The translations under genes and the position numbers were made by a program. Positions 55,792-64,000 of a stretch of DNA of 64,000 nt are shown here, one piece after another. Where the stretch lies: contig ML975307.1 in the NCBI GenBank assembly GCA_010015605.1, positions 1 through 64,000 on the forward strand, read 5' to 3'. This stretch comes from Decorospora gaudefroyi. Taxonomy: Eukaryota; Ascomycota; Dothideomycetes; Pleosporales; Pleosporaceae. Position 1 is the first letter of the stretch; every line of letters begins with the position of its first letter. Below the pieces are notes generated by a model, which searched no databases, was not told the origin of the DNA, and saw nothing but the letters and a program-made list of their open reading frames with translations.

Positions 55792-56278
55792 CCTGACCGT
55801 AGTATGATCCTGGGTCCTATACCTATGCCTACTCATTCTCCTTTTATGAGTGGCCTCGCCTTGGCAAGACCATAGTCGAACCGAGGCCGAAACTAAACGC
55901 CAAGGCCCACCCGAAGGAGTAAATATGCAGCATGGTATGCCCTACAATGTCTCTATCCATACAGGACTACGAGAGGGTTTTCGATACCGAGGCATACCGT
56001 TCGGCTCCGCAACCGAGAGATCTCAGGGCGTCATAGGGCTCCTCAGCAGGGTAAAGTCTTGTTTCGCTACCAGGTTGCTTTCGATTCGAGCGCAGTACAT
56101 GGAAGGACTGCCCCTTTTGAATAATGGGCATTTACAAGGCGTGAAAAGCATGTTGATTAGAACCTCAGTGCCATTGAACGAGAAGGATGTAAGTCACCGC
56201 AAAGGGGGCTGGCCGCAGAGGTGGAAAAGGGCGAGGAACGTTAGCGACCAAACGCGGGATATCGCGGGATTTTGCGGG

Positions 56279-56304
56279 GTAGGTACCTACCGGTAGGTAC
56301 CTAC
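56279..56304. repeat. 26-bp perfect palindrome
   Basis: Two copies of GTAGGTACCTAC flank a central CG, so the whole 26 bp reads the same on both strands. Each half contains the TAGGTACCTA word found elsewhere between genes in this window. It could form a cruciform or bind a dimeric protein; the function is unknown. Confidence 0.75.
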
Positions 56305-56622
56305 AACATTCTCATAATCCACTTCGCGCTACCGTACCTTGGTACCGGTTTTACCGTATTCCGTTCTTTAATCGGCACCGAACACCACTTTCGACTCTTT
56401 CAAAGATGCGGGTGCGCCACATTTTTTCTGTTGAGTTTGAGTACCATGCTTACAAACTGTCCCTAGAGAACCTTGAGAAGTACTACGGTCTGTTCTTTCC
56501 GGAGAGATTCCGCATCTTCATGCCTGTTTGTGACACCCTAGTGAAGGTGGTTGGTGCGTGCGATCGATTTAAAGTTGTGGTTAACTGAACCATGGGAGGC
56601 ACCGCACGACTACGTGAGCTAC

Positions 56623-56632
56623 TAGGTACCTA
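56623..56632. repeat. TAGGTACCTA palindrome, intergenic
   Basis: A perfect 10-bp palindrome, the inside-out version of TACCTAGGTA. Confidence 0.55.
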
Positions 56633-57037
56633 ATTGCAGAAATAGAAGCCCCCTGCTGGCACTCTAGTGAATGCAGGCAAGCTCATCGCTAACTACTGTT
56701 TCATGCATCTCTATCAACACGTTCTGCCAAACTCTTGGGCGATGTTCGTACCCGCGCGATTTTCGTCTGCCATGAGTAAGATAGCAAGAATCTGTGAGAT
56801 AAATGGATGTTATTGTTGGAATCTTTTGAAACAGCATAATCGCAGCACATTTACATCAATGTATCAGACGAGTTTGGATGTGCGTGGCCGGCTATTACAA
56901 CCAGAAATTTGTTCGTGAAGCTAACTCAAATCAAAGTGACATCCCAAGTATGTCCAAGGGCCATCAAGACCTTCTTTGTTCTTCGATGATCCGTTTACAA
57001 AGAACTCCCACATCATCACCTCCCAGCCCACCCACAC

Positions 57038-57370
57038 CTAGGCAATCCAAAACAACAAACTCGGCCACCGCCACAAGTCACCCTCCTTGGGTGCATAAAA
57101 CACCATTACCTTCTCCAACCTCCTAACCCCCAAGTGCTTCTGATGTTGTATCAGCATCCACGCAACACCACTCCCATGGGGCGTCCCCAGAATAGCCCGA
57201 CCCTCTTCGCTCTCTACATCGAACAAGATGCCCGGCCACACTGGATACGTGTCATGTCAGCATCTCGTGATGACCTTGTGAAGCACCCTGTACATCTCCA
57301 CGTTCTGAATTGAGATTCGGACGACGAACCGCAGAGGCAGGGGCCGAGGGCCCCTTCTTCTATCACTCAT
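57038..57370 (-). pseudogene. Short protein-coding fragment with one in-frame TGA
   Basis: From ATG 57370 the frame runs 110 codons to a stop at 57038 and is broken once, by TGA at 57257-57259. Both sides look coding: RFVVRISIQNVEMYRVLHK before it and GILFDVESEEGRAILGTPHG, GVAWMLIQHQKHLGV and RLEKVMVFY after it. A splice cannot remove the TGA, since no GT donor of the needed phase lies upstream of the CAG acceptor. I do not recognise the family. A single point mutation (CGA to TGA) in a decaying gene is the simplest reading. It lies beside the assembly gap. Confidence 0.45.
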
Positions 57371-57825
57371 ATTCTGCATCGGGCGGAAAAAGGCCTATCC
57401 TACCGGGCGTGCGGCGACGTTTACATTTAGACGTTGTTGACAAAACCAAACAAAAAAACAGAACGTAGACACGCGCCCCTTCCACGCGACGTGCGATGAT
57501 CCTCTCCTGAAACGTTGGGGTGAATCTCTCTTCTGGTTTTTTTTGGTTTTTTTCGTTACCTGCGGACCAGTACAACCAACCCACCTGGTTGTACTGTTGT
57601 TAGTATTGCCCACGCCGGGGCACCGACTCAGAGTCGAACTCAGCTATGGTTTATAGCTAGTGTTCTCACACTTTTTTTGGTGAGGTACTTTTTTGTAGTA
57701 CGAAGTTCTTCTGCTTGGTTGGTTGATGGGATTTTGGGGAATTTAATTGTATTTATGGGTGTGGAGCTTTTTTGGATTGTTACTGGGTGGTGTTTGGAAG
57801 GGTTGGTGATGGGGGGGGGGGGGGG
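57371..57825. other. Low-complexity approach to the assembly gap
   Basis: Contains T/G-rich tracts, an 11-bp inverted repeat (57568-57596) and a run of 15 G at 57811-57825 directly before the Ns. The G run may be a read artefact at a contig end. Confidence 0.5.
57568..57596. repeat. Inverted repeat, 11-bp stem with 7-base loop
   Basis: CAGTACAACCA and its exact complement TGGTTGTACTG flank ACCCACC. The stem is perfect. No adjacent U-run on the same side supports a terminator call. Confidence 0.6.
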
Positions 57826-58522
57826 NNNNNNNNNNNNNNNNNNNNNNNNNNNNNNNNNNNNNNNNNNNNNNNNNNNNNNNNNNNNNNNNNNNNNNNNNNN
57901 NNNNNNNNNNNNNNNNNNNNNNNNNNNNNNNNNNNNNNNNNNNNNNNNNNNNNNNNNNNNNNNNNNNNNNNNNNNNNNNNNNNNNNNNNNNNNNNNNNNN
58001 NNNNNNNNNNNNNNNNNNNNNNNNNNNNNNNNNNNNNNNNNNNNNNNNNNNNNNNNNNNNNNNNNNNNNNNNNNNNNNNNNNNNNNNNNNNNNNNNNNNN
58101 NNNNNNNNNNNNNNNNNNNNNNNNNNNNNNNNNNNNNNNNNNNNNNNNNNNNNNNNNNNNNNNNNNNNNNNNNNNNNNNNNNNNNNNNNNNNNNNNNNNN
58201 NNNNNNNNNNNNNNNNNNNNNNNNNNNNNNNNNNNNNNNNNNNNNNNNNNNNNNNNNNNNNNNNNNNNNNNNNNNNNNNNNNNNNNNNNNNNNNNNNNNN
58301 NNNNNNNNNNNNNNNNNNNNNNNNNNNNNNNNNNNNNNNNNNNNNNNNNNNNNNNNNNNNNNNNNNNNNNNNNNNNNNNNNNNNNNNNNNNNNNNNNNNN
58401 NNNNNNNNNNNNNNNNNNNNNNNNNNNNNNNNNNNNNNNNNNNNNNNNNNNNNNNNNNNNNNNNNNNNNNNNNNNNNNNNNNNNNNNNNNNNNNNNNNNN
58501 NNNNNNNNNNNNNNNNNNNNNN
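57826..58522. other. Assembly gap (697 N)
   Basis: Undetermined bases. The left border is a G15 run and the right border begins inside a 16-bp tandem repeat, so the gap probably spans a minisatellite that could not be assembled. Confidence 0.95.
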
Positions 58523-58585
58523 AGAGTGTATGTAGAGGAGAGTGTATGTAGAGGAGAGTGTATGTAGAGGAGAATGTATGTAGAG
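58523..58585. repeat. 16-bp minisatellite at gap edge
   Basis: Three exact copies of AGAGTGTATGTAGAGG and a fourth with one change follow the gap directly. The array is cut by the gap, so its real length is unknown. Confidence 0.9.
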
Positions 58586-59004
58586 AATTGTGAAGAAGAT
58601 CCTGAGTGAGATCGTTAACAGTGTTGATTTAACAGACTATAGCTGTACTAAAGAGCGCCGTGGGGTGAAGGTCTCAGGGGCACTGTGTCAATGCATCGCG
58701 GAACCCGGCAGCAAGGGAAGCTGACGATAGTGAAACAAGGGCCAAGAGAGAGAGTGATAGAAGGCGGAAGCTAAAGCAAAAAACATAAAGGCAAAACAGT
58801 GAAGATAAAAGCGAAGAGACCCCTTGGTAGTGAAGGCGGAAAGTCAGAGGGCGGGGCTGGACAGTGCTTGTCTTGGAGGGAGCAGGCGATAGAAAGGCTG
58901 ACACAATACTACGTGGCGTTTAGAATGGTATTCGTGGTATGCATATTCTCGATGGAGTGGCTGCAAAGACTTCTCGACACCCCTCGCTCGTCTTTGACGT
59001 AGTC
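58586..59004. other. Spacer between gap and PP2C gene
   Basis: A 419-bp interval, 3' flank of the PP2C gene, with no recognised element. Confidence 0.4.
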
Positions 59005-60231
59005 CTAGCGGTCCCGTATCCAGTCCTTCAGACTAGTTATGCTCGATCTCCTCCTTCGTCGCCCCTCTCCGCCCTCGGGACCGGACACTTCCATACTCCT
59101 CCTTCCACTATCCACGCTCCTGCGACCTTTGCCCTCCGTGTCCAGTACGAGAACCAGAACGGTGCAGTTATCGGCGCCCTTCATTCTGCCCTCTCTCCTC
59201 GTTAGCTCGTCGGCAATGTCTCGCGCCCCCATACCCTGCTCCCATCGTCCGACCGCTAACCGCGTGACTTCTTCCCCGTCCTTGGCATCGCCGACGCCGT
59301 CTGAGGCTATCAGAACGAGGGACTGGCCGTTGAGGTTTCGAACGGCAAAATGGCCTTTGTTGGATACGAGGTTTTGTTTTGCAGTCTTGCCCGGGGCGAG
59401 GCCCGTTTCTATGCCAGGGAGGTCGGAAAGATCGTGGCCAGCGAGGCGGTTGACGCGCGGTATCTTGTACTCTAGATCACCCAGCGCACGCGACATACTC
59501 ACGCCTCCAATACGAGGAGTACCGGATCGATAGTTGACCTCACCGCCCGCATCTTCGATTCTTCGCTTTTCCGCAGGACTATCTGGCGAATGCTCTTCGC
59601 TCAAAACCTCGACGTGCCAGCCGGTTGCTTTGACGCCAGAATCGGTCCGCGGAGGAGATTCAGGAGACGAGACCTGTGGGGACTGAGGTTCGTGGTCTGC
59701 AAAGAAGACATGGCTGTCTCCCAAGTCGGCCTGTATGAGCAGATTTTGCTTGGTGTCAATGAAAACTAGGGTGACTGTTGAGCCGCCTGAGACATCCTGG
59801 TCGTGCAGATCGCGGTCAACGGCGGAGAGGGCGCTCTGAATTGCCGTCTTGTACTCTGCTTCATTGGAGGCCTTGGAGCTGGTAAGGTATTGTTCAAGAT
59901 AGGTGTGAAGGTGCTTTGCAACATAGTTCACGGCTTCTGTGCCTCCGCTGTGGTCACGCTATTAGCCGACGAACCATGAAGGAATCCCATTCCATCCGAT
60001 GCCACTTACTGGCCGTCGTACACGGCGAAAAGAGCGAGTTCTTTGCGCGATCTCAGCCAGCCTGGCTTCAGCGTGATATAACGGTCTTCTTGGTCCTGCC
60101 GGGCACCGAGAATCTGTGGGGAAGACGAGTCAGCGACGAGGGTCGGGAAAAGCGGCACAGTGACGGCTGCATGCAAGGAACGCAATAATACGCACCCTGC
60201 TGACACCAACGTCGACGATATTGACGCTCAT
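59005..60231 (-). CDS. PP2C-family protein phosphatase
   Basis: Three exons (60231-60196, 60113-60010, 59947-59005) give 360 residues. The first exon has only 12 codons (MSVNIVDVGVSR) and splices to ILGARQDQEDRY, the first PP2C motif with its metal-binding acidic residues. The metal-binding VYDGHGGTEAV is formed across intron 2. Further motifs are ADLGDSHVFF, MSRALGDLEYK and IASDGVGD, and the C-terminal ADNCTVLVLVL. All the metal-binding Asp positions seen in PP2C (Mg/Mn-dependent Ser/Thr phosphatases) are present. There is no signal peptide or membrane anchor, and the last 40 residues are basic. Which PTC subfamily it belongs to is not decided. Confidence 0.92.
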
Positions 60232-60908
60232 GGTTGCTTTCGTATTGTGATTATTGCCTTTCGCGATAGTAAGTAATGGGAAATGGGGTTTGCACTTTGC
60301 TTTTGCTCAATTGCTTGTCGTCATACGCCAAGGCGTGCCCAGCAGTGAGCTGCCGCAACGATCAGCGCGGCGGGCACACGACGCGACAATAACTACGTCA
60401 TCGGCCAATGGGCCTGCACTTTATTTCAAACCAGTGAAGGAGCGATAGCATTATTGTTCGCGATGCGATCTTTCTGCGCTGCTTTGCTTGTTGGACTACA
60501 AAGTAGGCAGAAGCCTGTATATGGTATCCCGCCAACCCTACCATCCAGGAGTAAGAACATTATGACTACCGAGTGAATGCCTCGTCGCTCCTACAATGTT
60601 CTTCTCTGCGACGATACATTGGTACAACGCACAGCCTCACTTCCAAGGTTGCCTAGACTCCGGCTGTGGGGAGATATGCAGCGCTGCATGGTCTAGAGCG
60701 TGGGGTGGGGGAGCCTATGTGCCTAGGCTGTACTGGGGAGGGCACGTGACGAGCTGATCTTCATGTTGTACTCTGTGCCTATCGCCGGTGGTACAATAAT
60801 GAAGATTTCATTCAGCCTTTCTTAGCATGGACTGGCCATGAAAGTAGGCCCCAATAATGGCTTGAAGTGGCTCGCAGCCTACCTATGTTATAGTATCCTC
60901 CTCTTGTC
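60232..60908. promoter_or_regulatory. PP2C promoter and RING gene 3' flank
   Basis: A 677-bp interval between two minus-strand genes. No clear element was recognised. Confidence 0.4.
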
Positions 60909-62212
60909 CTACCCTGAGTTTCCAGTTCCCTCCGACGCCGCTCCGACGCCGCTCCCCATCCATTCTGCTCGTAGCTGCATCCAAAGACCGTCATCACTAA
61001 AGCCCCATGCCCACTTCTCCTCGCGTAGGTTGGCCAGCTGAGCTCTGAGCACGTCCGCGTCTTTATCAGTGTCCCCGATCGCAGCCAACAGCTCCTCACA
61101 AGCAATTTCCTCGCTCATACAAGCAAGGATCAGGTAGAAGCACTCGTCCAGGTCCACGTCGTAGCCCTGCATCAACTCTCGTGCCGTTTCCACAGCTCCT
61201 GCGTCCTTTCGTAGGTGTTTACGTAGGCCCTGGGGCATTTCGGGAGCATCTACTCCCTCGATTTCGACACGGCACATCGGGCATGTGCGGTTGTCATATT
61301 TATGCTCGTCCAACTTGGGTATGACCATCCACTGTTCGAGGCAAGCTTTGCCGATGATATGGCCGCAGTACTTGATGCGGACGGGGAAGTCGGCAAGCAG
61401 GTCAAGCAGCTCTTCCATCCTGGAGTCGTCTTCCGTATCGGTATCGACATTGCTGGTAGATAGGGCCGTGTATGAGTTGCGGCATATCGGGCAACAACCG
61501 GCGTTGTCGTCGAGAACAACCGAGGGATTCTTCGCGGTAGCGATGGACAGTGGGACAGCGCAAGCGAAATGGTCGATCGCCATATTGCATGCTTTCTCGT
61601 AGAGATGTTCGCGTATATCGTCTATATCGGAGTCCATGGTGGATGTACGTTGAAGGTGCTCGGTGCGTATGGCCACCTGTTTATTGATGTCCTTTAGTTC
61701 CGCCAGTCTGAGGGTGTAGGACGACCATAAAGCCAGATCGCATCGCTCCTCTGGTGACGTGAGCTCGCAGTCGGTAAGCGCCATGTACAGTCGTTCTTTC
61801 TGCGTCCAACAATGCTGGCGGCCATGCATCTGCTTCTCGACGGCGAGCCTGAATAGTCTCATCTGGTGTTCACGGTCCAGCAGTCTATCATGACAGTCGA
61901 GCATATCGAATAGCCACTGCAGTGCCTCGGGCGCCTCTTCTTCAACCTTTGTGTCGCTCATATTTTCAAATCGCGAAGGATATAACATATCCGGAAAGTG
62001 CTGCTGTTCAAGCTTGCGAATCTCCCCCGGTGTCACGGGAAGCACGCTCTTCGGGCTGTTGTGCTCTTGCCCAAACCTCCGCAAGCCTCGCAGATTACGG
62101 ATGCCTAGACGCACGCGCTGATACACAGATGGAAGTTAGCAAAGTCTACCTCCGAACGCGAACATGTGTGGAATGGCTGCCGCCAACGTACCGGTGGTAC
62201 TTGCCGGGGCAT
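60909..62212 (-). CDS. RING-finger protein, possible E3 ubiquitin ligase
   Basis: Two exons (62212-62192 and 62117-60909) give 409 residues. The tiny first exon encodes MPRQVPP. A charged helical middle part follows. A long-spaced RING-type zinc finger spans about residues 217-295: CCPICRN, then KYCGHIIGKACLEQW, then RTCPMCR. An acidic insertion separates the first two Cys pairs. The C-terminal 110 residues are helical and acidic. A role in ubiquitin transfer is inferred from the RING only. I do not recognise a named orthologue. Without exon 1 the reading has no ATG near its start, which supports the splice. Confidence 0.8.
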
Positions 62213-62893
62213 GGCTCCTCTGCGATATCCAACCGTCGAGTTCTGTAGACATCTCTGGGCGTTACTTGAGCGGACTACTGTGCTCACTCACTGTTCCGAA
62301 TTCAGCTTAATGGAGTCGCGCAGCTACAAAGTCACACAACCTGAAGTGAACTTCTGAGGTACATAGGTACCTAGGGAAGGAAGTGGGGCAGACCGTTTGC
62401 AGCCTGCACGTGATTGATGGCTGATTCCACATGGGCTGGTCCGTTGCCTATAATGCACCTCAATGATCTCCAGCTCTACTATGCCGGAACAGAGAATCGG
62501 GTGACCATTGTGGTGTGCACCGGCAGGGGAAGAGTGGGGGTTAGAAACTTAGACAAACAACAACGCACGCACTAAAGTATAAGCTTGAGCACTCTATCAT
62601 ATTGATATTCACAGCCCCGAAAATATATACGCTTATCAGGCCAGAAGGAAAAGATACATTGCCATGTCTAGCGCCAATCTCCGTCACGCACCATACCCTA
62701 GAATGGAAGTGTCTAATTCTCCGGGTTCATGATAGACCGGACACAGCTATGGTAACAATACTGATACTCGATGATTCCCTTTTGGACTGCAGACTACTCC
62801 CTAGTGTTTAGAACCGGTGACGCATCTATATTTATTGTTCAGCCTCATTAAATAAAGGACCGAGGCGGAAAGAACGTAGGAAGAGACTCACCA
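62213..62893. other. Interval between two RING genes
   Basis: A 681-bp stretch with a TAGGTACCTA palindrome at 62364-62373 and otherwise no recognised element. Confidence 0.4.
62364..62373. repeat. TAGGTACCTA palindrome, intergenic
   Basis: A perfect 10-bp palindrome in the interval upstream of the RING gene at 60909-62212, matching the word in the 26-bp palindrome at 56279. Confidence 0.55.
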
Positions 62894-64000
62894 TCACTCA
62901 CGGACCCGCACGAGGCTCGATACCACTAGTCTCCTGTTCATAGAGCTGCTGCAACTCAACTCCCGACCAAACCAATCAGCTGATAGAAGACACAAGTGAA
63001 GATCGCTCAAGAACCCCGAGATCTGTTCCAGTTCATCCTCGTAGTTACGAGCAACTTCCGGCTGCTTGGGACGACGCTCGGGCTCAGGAAAAAGTTGAGT
63101 GCGGCAGTAGGGACAGGTATGGCTAGCCTTACCTACGCTTGGCGTGGATCCAATGTTCGATACAGTCCTGACAGTATGTGTGTTTGCATGGCACAGTGAG
63201 CACACCCCGCGGTGTGAGGTCATAGCAGATAACACACTGGACGTCTCCGGGGCTCTCAATGCCAAATGGGCGTTGAGACGCTGGTAATAGGGACAGGTGG
63301 GCCAATAGGTTCTAATTGGACAGCCTCTAGTAAATTTCCTTGAACTTCCTGGTATCGCTGTTAATAGTGGGCAGGTACGTTAAGCTTTATACGCACTTGA
63401 GCTAGATATGCCTTGAATTTAGAATTCTTTAAGGGATTTGCCCTTAAGGCGAGGATTGTAGAAGAGGAGGCGCTGAGCGAATGCAAACTGAATACAATGG
63501 TCCATTCGATCCTCGAAGCCGTCTCCGACCCACACGGGCGGTTTTCGGGCTTCGAAATCTTGGAAGAGTGGCGTGAAGGCTTCAATGGTAGTTGCTAAAG
63601 TCCCAGATTGGGCGGAAAGCGGAAGACAAGCGGCAGCGTCCAAGAAGACCGTCAGGAGTTGTATTACCCATCTGTTTCAGGTGACGTATATGTTTCCTTA
63701 GATCGATCCAAGAGCGGCCGGCTGCTTCATGGAACACATCGTCCATGAGACATAATGCGCTACAATCCCGAACGTCGTCAGCGTAACTACTAACTGGTAA
63801 CCAAATCGGCTCCCGAACTCTCAGATGGTGCAGGTTGTGAGCTATCGGCTAGACGATTTAAACGATCGGTGCCGAGTTGGGTCTTCAAGTCTGTTTGGTT
63901 ACTCTCTGAATGCTGAGGCGTAAGTTTAATGCTCGACTCGATGTTAGCCGTTTTAAGGATTTGGTTAAGATGTGGAGCTACATCGCGGCGGAAACTGATA
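62894..64000 (-). pseudogene. RING-finger gene, 5'-partial, with four +1 frame breaks
   Basis: Coding-like sequence enters from the right edge and runs leftwards. Open frame 64000-63793 ends at TAG (63790-63792). The next frame continues SSYADDVRDCSALCLMDD and is spliced by a good 73-bp intron (63595-63667) to TTIEAFTPLFQDFEARK, ending at TAA (63419-63421). The next frame gives KFKAYLAQ, a possible 39-bp intron (63358-63396) and RYQEVQ, ending at TGA (63256-63258). The next frame holds a C3HC4 RING start (CVICYD, PCKHTYCQDC), ending at TAA (63129-63131). The last gives SHTCPYCRTQLF and stops at 62894. Each change is +1. A decayed gene or base-insertion errors are the likeliest causes. If intact it would be a RING E3-like protein. 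Confidence 0.55.

Larger units (their letters stand above)
55792..57037. other. Gene-poor interval with palindromes
   Basis: A 1.25-kb stretch holding the carboxylesterase promoter, the 26-bp palindrome at 56279-56304 and a TAGGTACCTA at 56623. Small ORFs occur, among them a 60-codon one at 56406-56588 whose composition is protein-like but which I cannot support. Confidence 0.4.

Noticed and set aside
55850..56296. 148-codon plus-strand ORF
   Set aside because: Overlaps the carboxylesterase promoter and runs into the palindrome; no family features.
56406..56588. 60-codon plus-strand ORF
   Set aside because: Composition is protein-like, but nothing else supports a gene; kept only as a note.
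57600..57680. tRNA-like B box on the minus strand (GAGTTCGACTC)
   Set aside because: The T-stem has a mismatch, and no matching acceptor stem or A box lies upstream.
57677..58567. ORFs of 259-296 codons across the gap
   Set aside because: They are open only because Ns were translated as unknown residues.

Overview
The window is nuclear DNA of a filamentous ascomycete (Pezizomycotina). Most genes carry short introns (about 45-75 bp, GTAAGT-type donors, CTRAC-like branch sites, YAG acceptors). Genes lie densely on both strands. Families restricted to or typical of these fungi are present: DUF3405, DUF3433, an AA11 lytic polysaccharide monooxygenase (LPMO) and a fungal-type epoxide hydrolase. 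I infer a Dothideomycete, probably Pleosporales, from overall protein resemblance; this was not tested by any search. Intron-exon structures were built by hand; each multi-exon model below closes in frame.

Layout: 0.3-2.8 kb DUF3405 protein (-). 4.3-8.8 kb: Cdc48 cofactor Shp1/p47 (-), Mim1/TOM13 (+) and Oxa1 (-), the last two being convergent mitochondrial membrane-biogenesis genes. 9.3-14.5 kb: KDM5/JARID1 histone demethylase (-). 15.3-17.1 kb: SLX1 nuclease (+) and thymidylate kinase CDC8 (-), whose stop codons are 10 bp apart. 18.0-21.4 kb: glutathione transferase, an unknown protein, a possible tiny gene and a spliced six-cysteine secreted protein (all +). 22.0-28.6 kb: Mmc1-like mitochondrial protein, calcineurin A and a chitin-type AA11 LPMO (all -). 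A 2.5-kb gene-free stretch follows.

31.0-36.7 kb: internally duplicated DUF3433 membrane protein and a MAT2B/RmlD-like reductase (-). 36.9-43.1 kb: CFIm25 (+), S-adenosylmethionine decarboxylase (-) and an epoxide-hydrolase-like protein that appears to have lost its catalytic Asp and His (-). 43.7-49.5 kb: HID1 (-) divergent from the TFIIH helicase XPB/SSL2 (+). 50.0-55.8 kb: a short-chain dehydrogenase, nitronate monooxygenase and a small disordered protein (+), then a secreted carboxylesterase (-).

55.8-59.0 kb is gene-poor. It holds a 26-bp perfect palindrome, an ORF broken by one TGA, and a 697-N assembly gap bordered by a G15 run and a 16-bp minisatellite. 59.0-64.0 kb: PP2C phosphatase, a RING-finger protein, and a second RING gene running off the right edge (all -). 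That last gene needs four separate +1 frame changes, each of which can be placed exactly on a stop codon.

No rRNA, tRNA, CRISPR array or intact transposon was recognised. Most genes are unrelated housekeeping genes and do not form a metabolic cluster. The items most worth following up are the six-cysteine secreted protein, the serially frame-broken RING gene, the epoxide hydrolase pseudoenzyme and the intergenic TACCTAGGTA-type palindromes.
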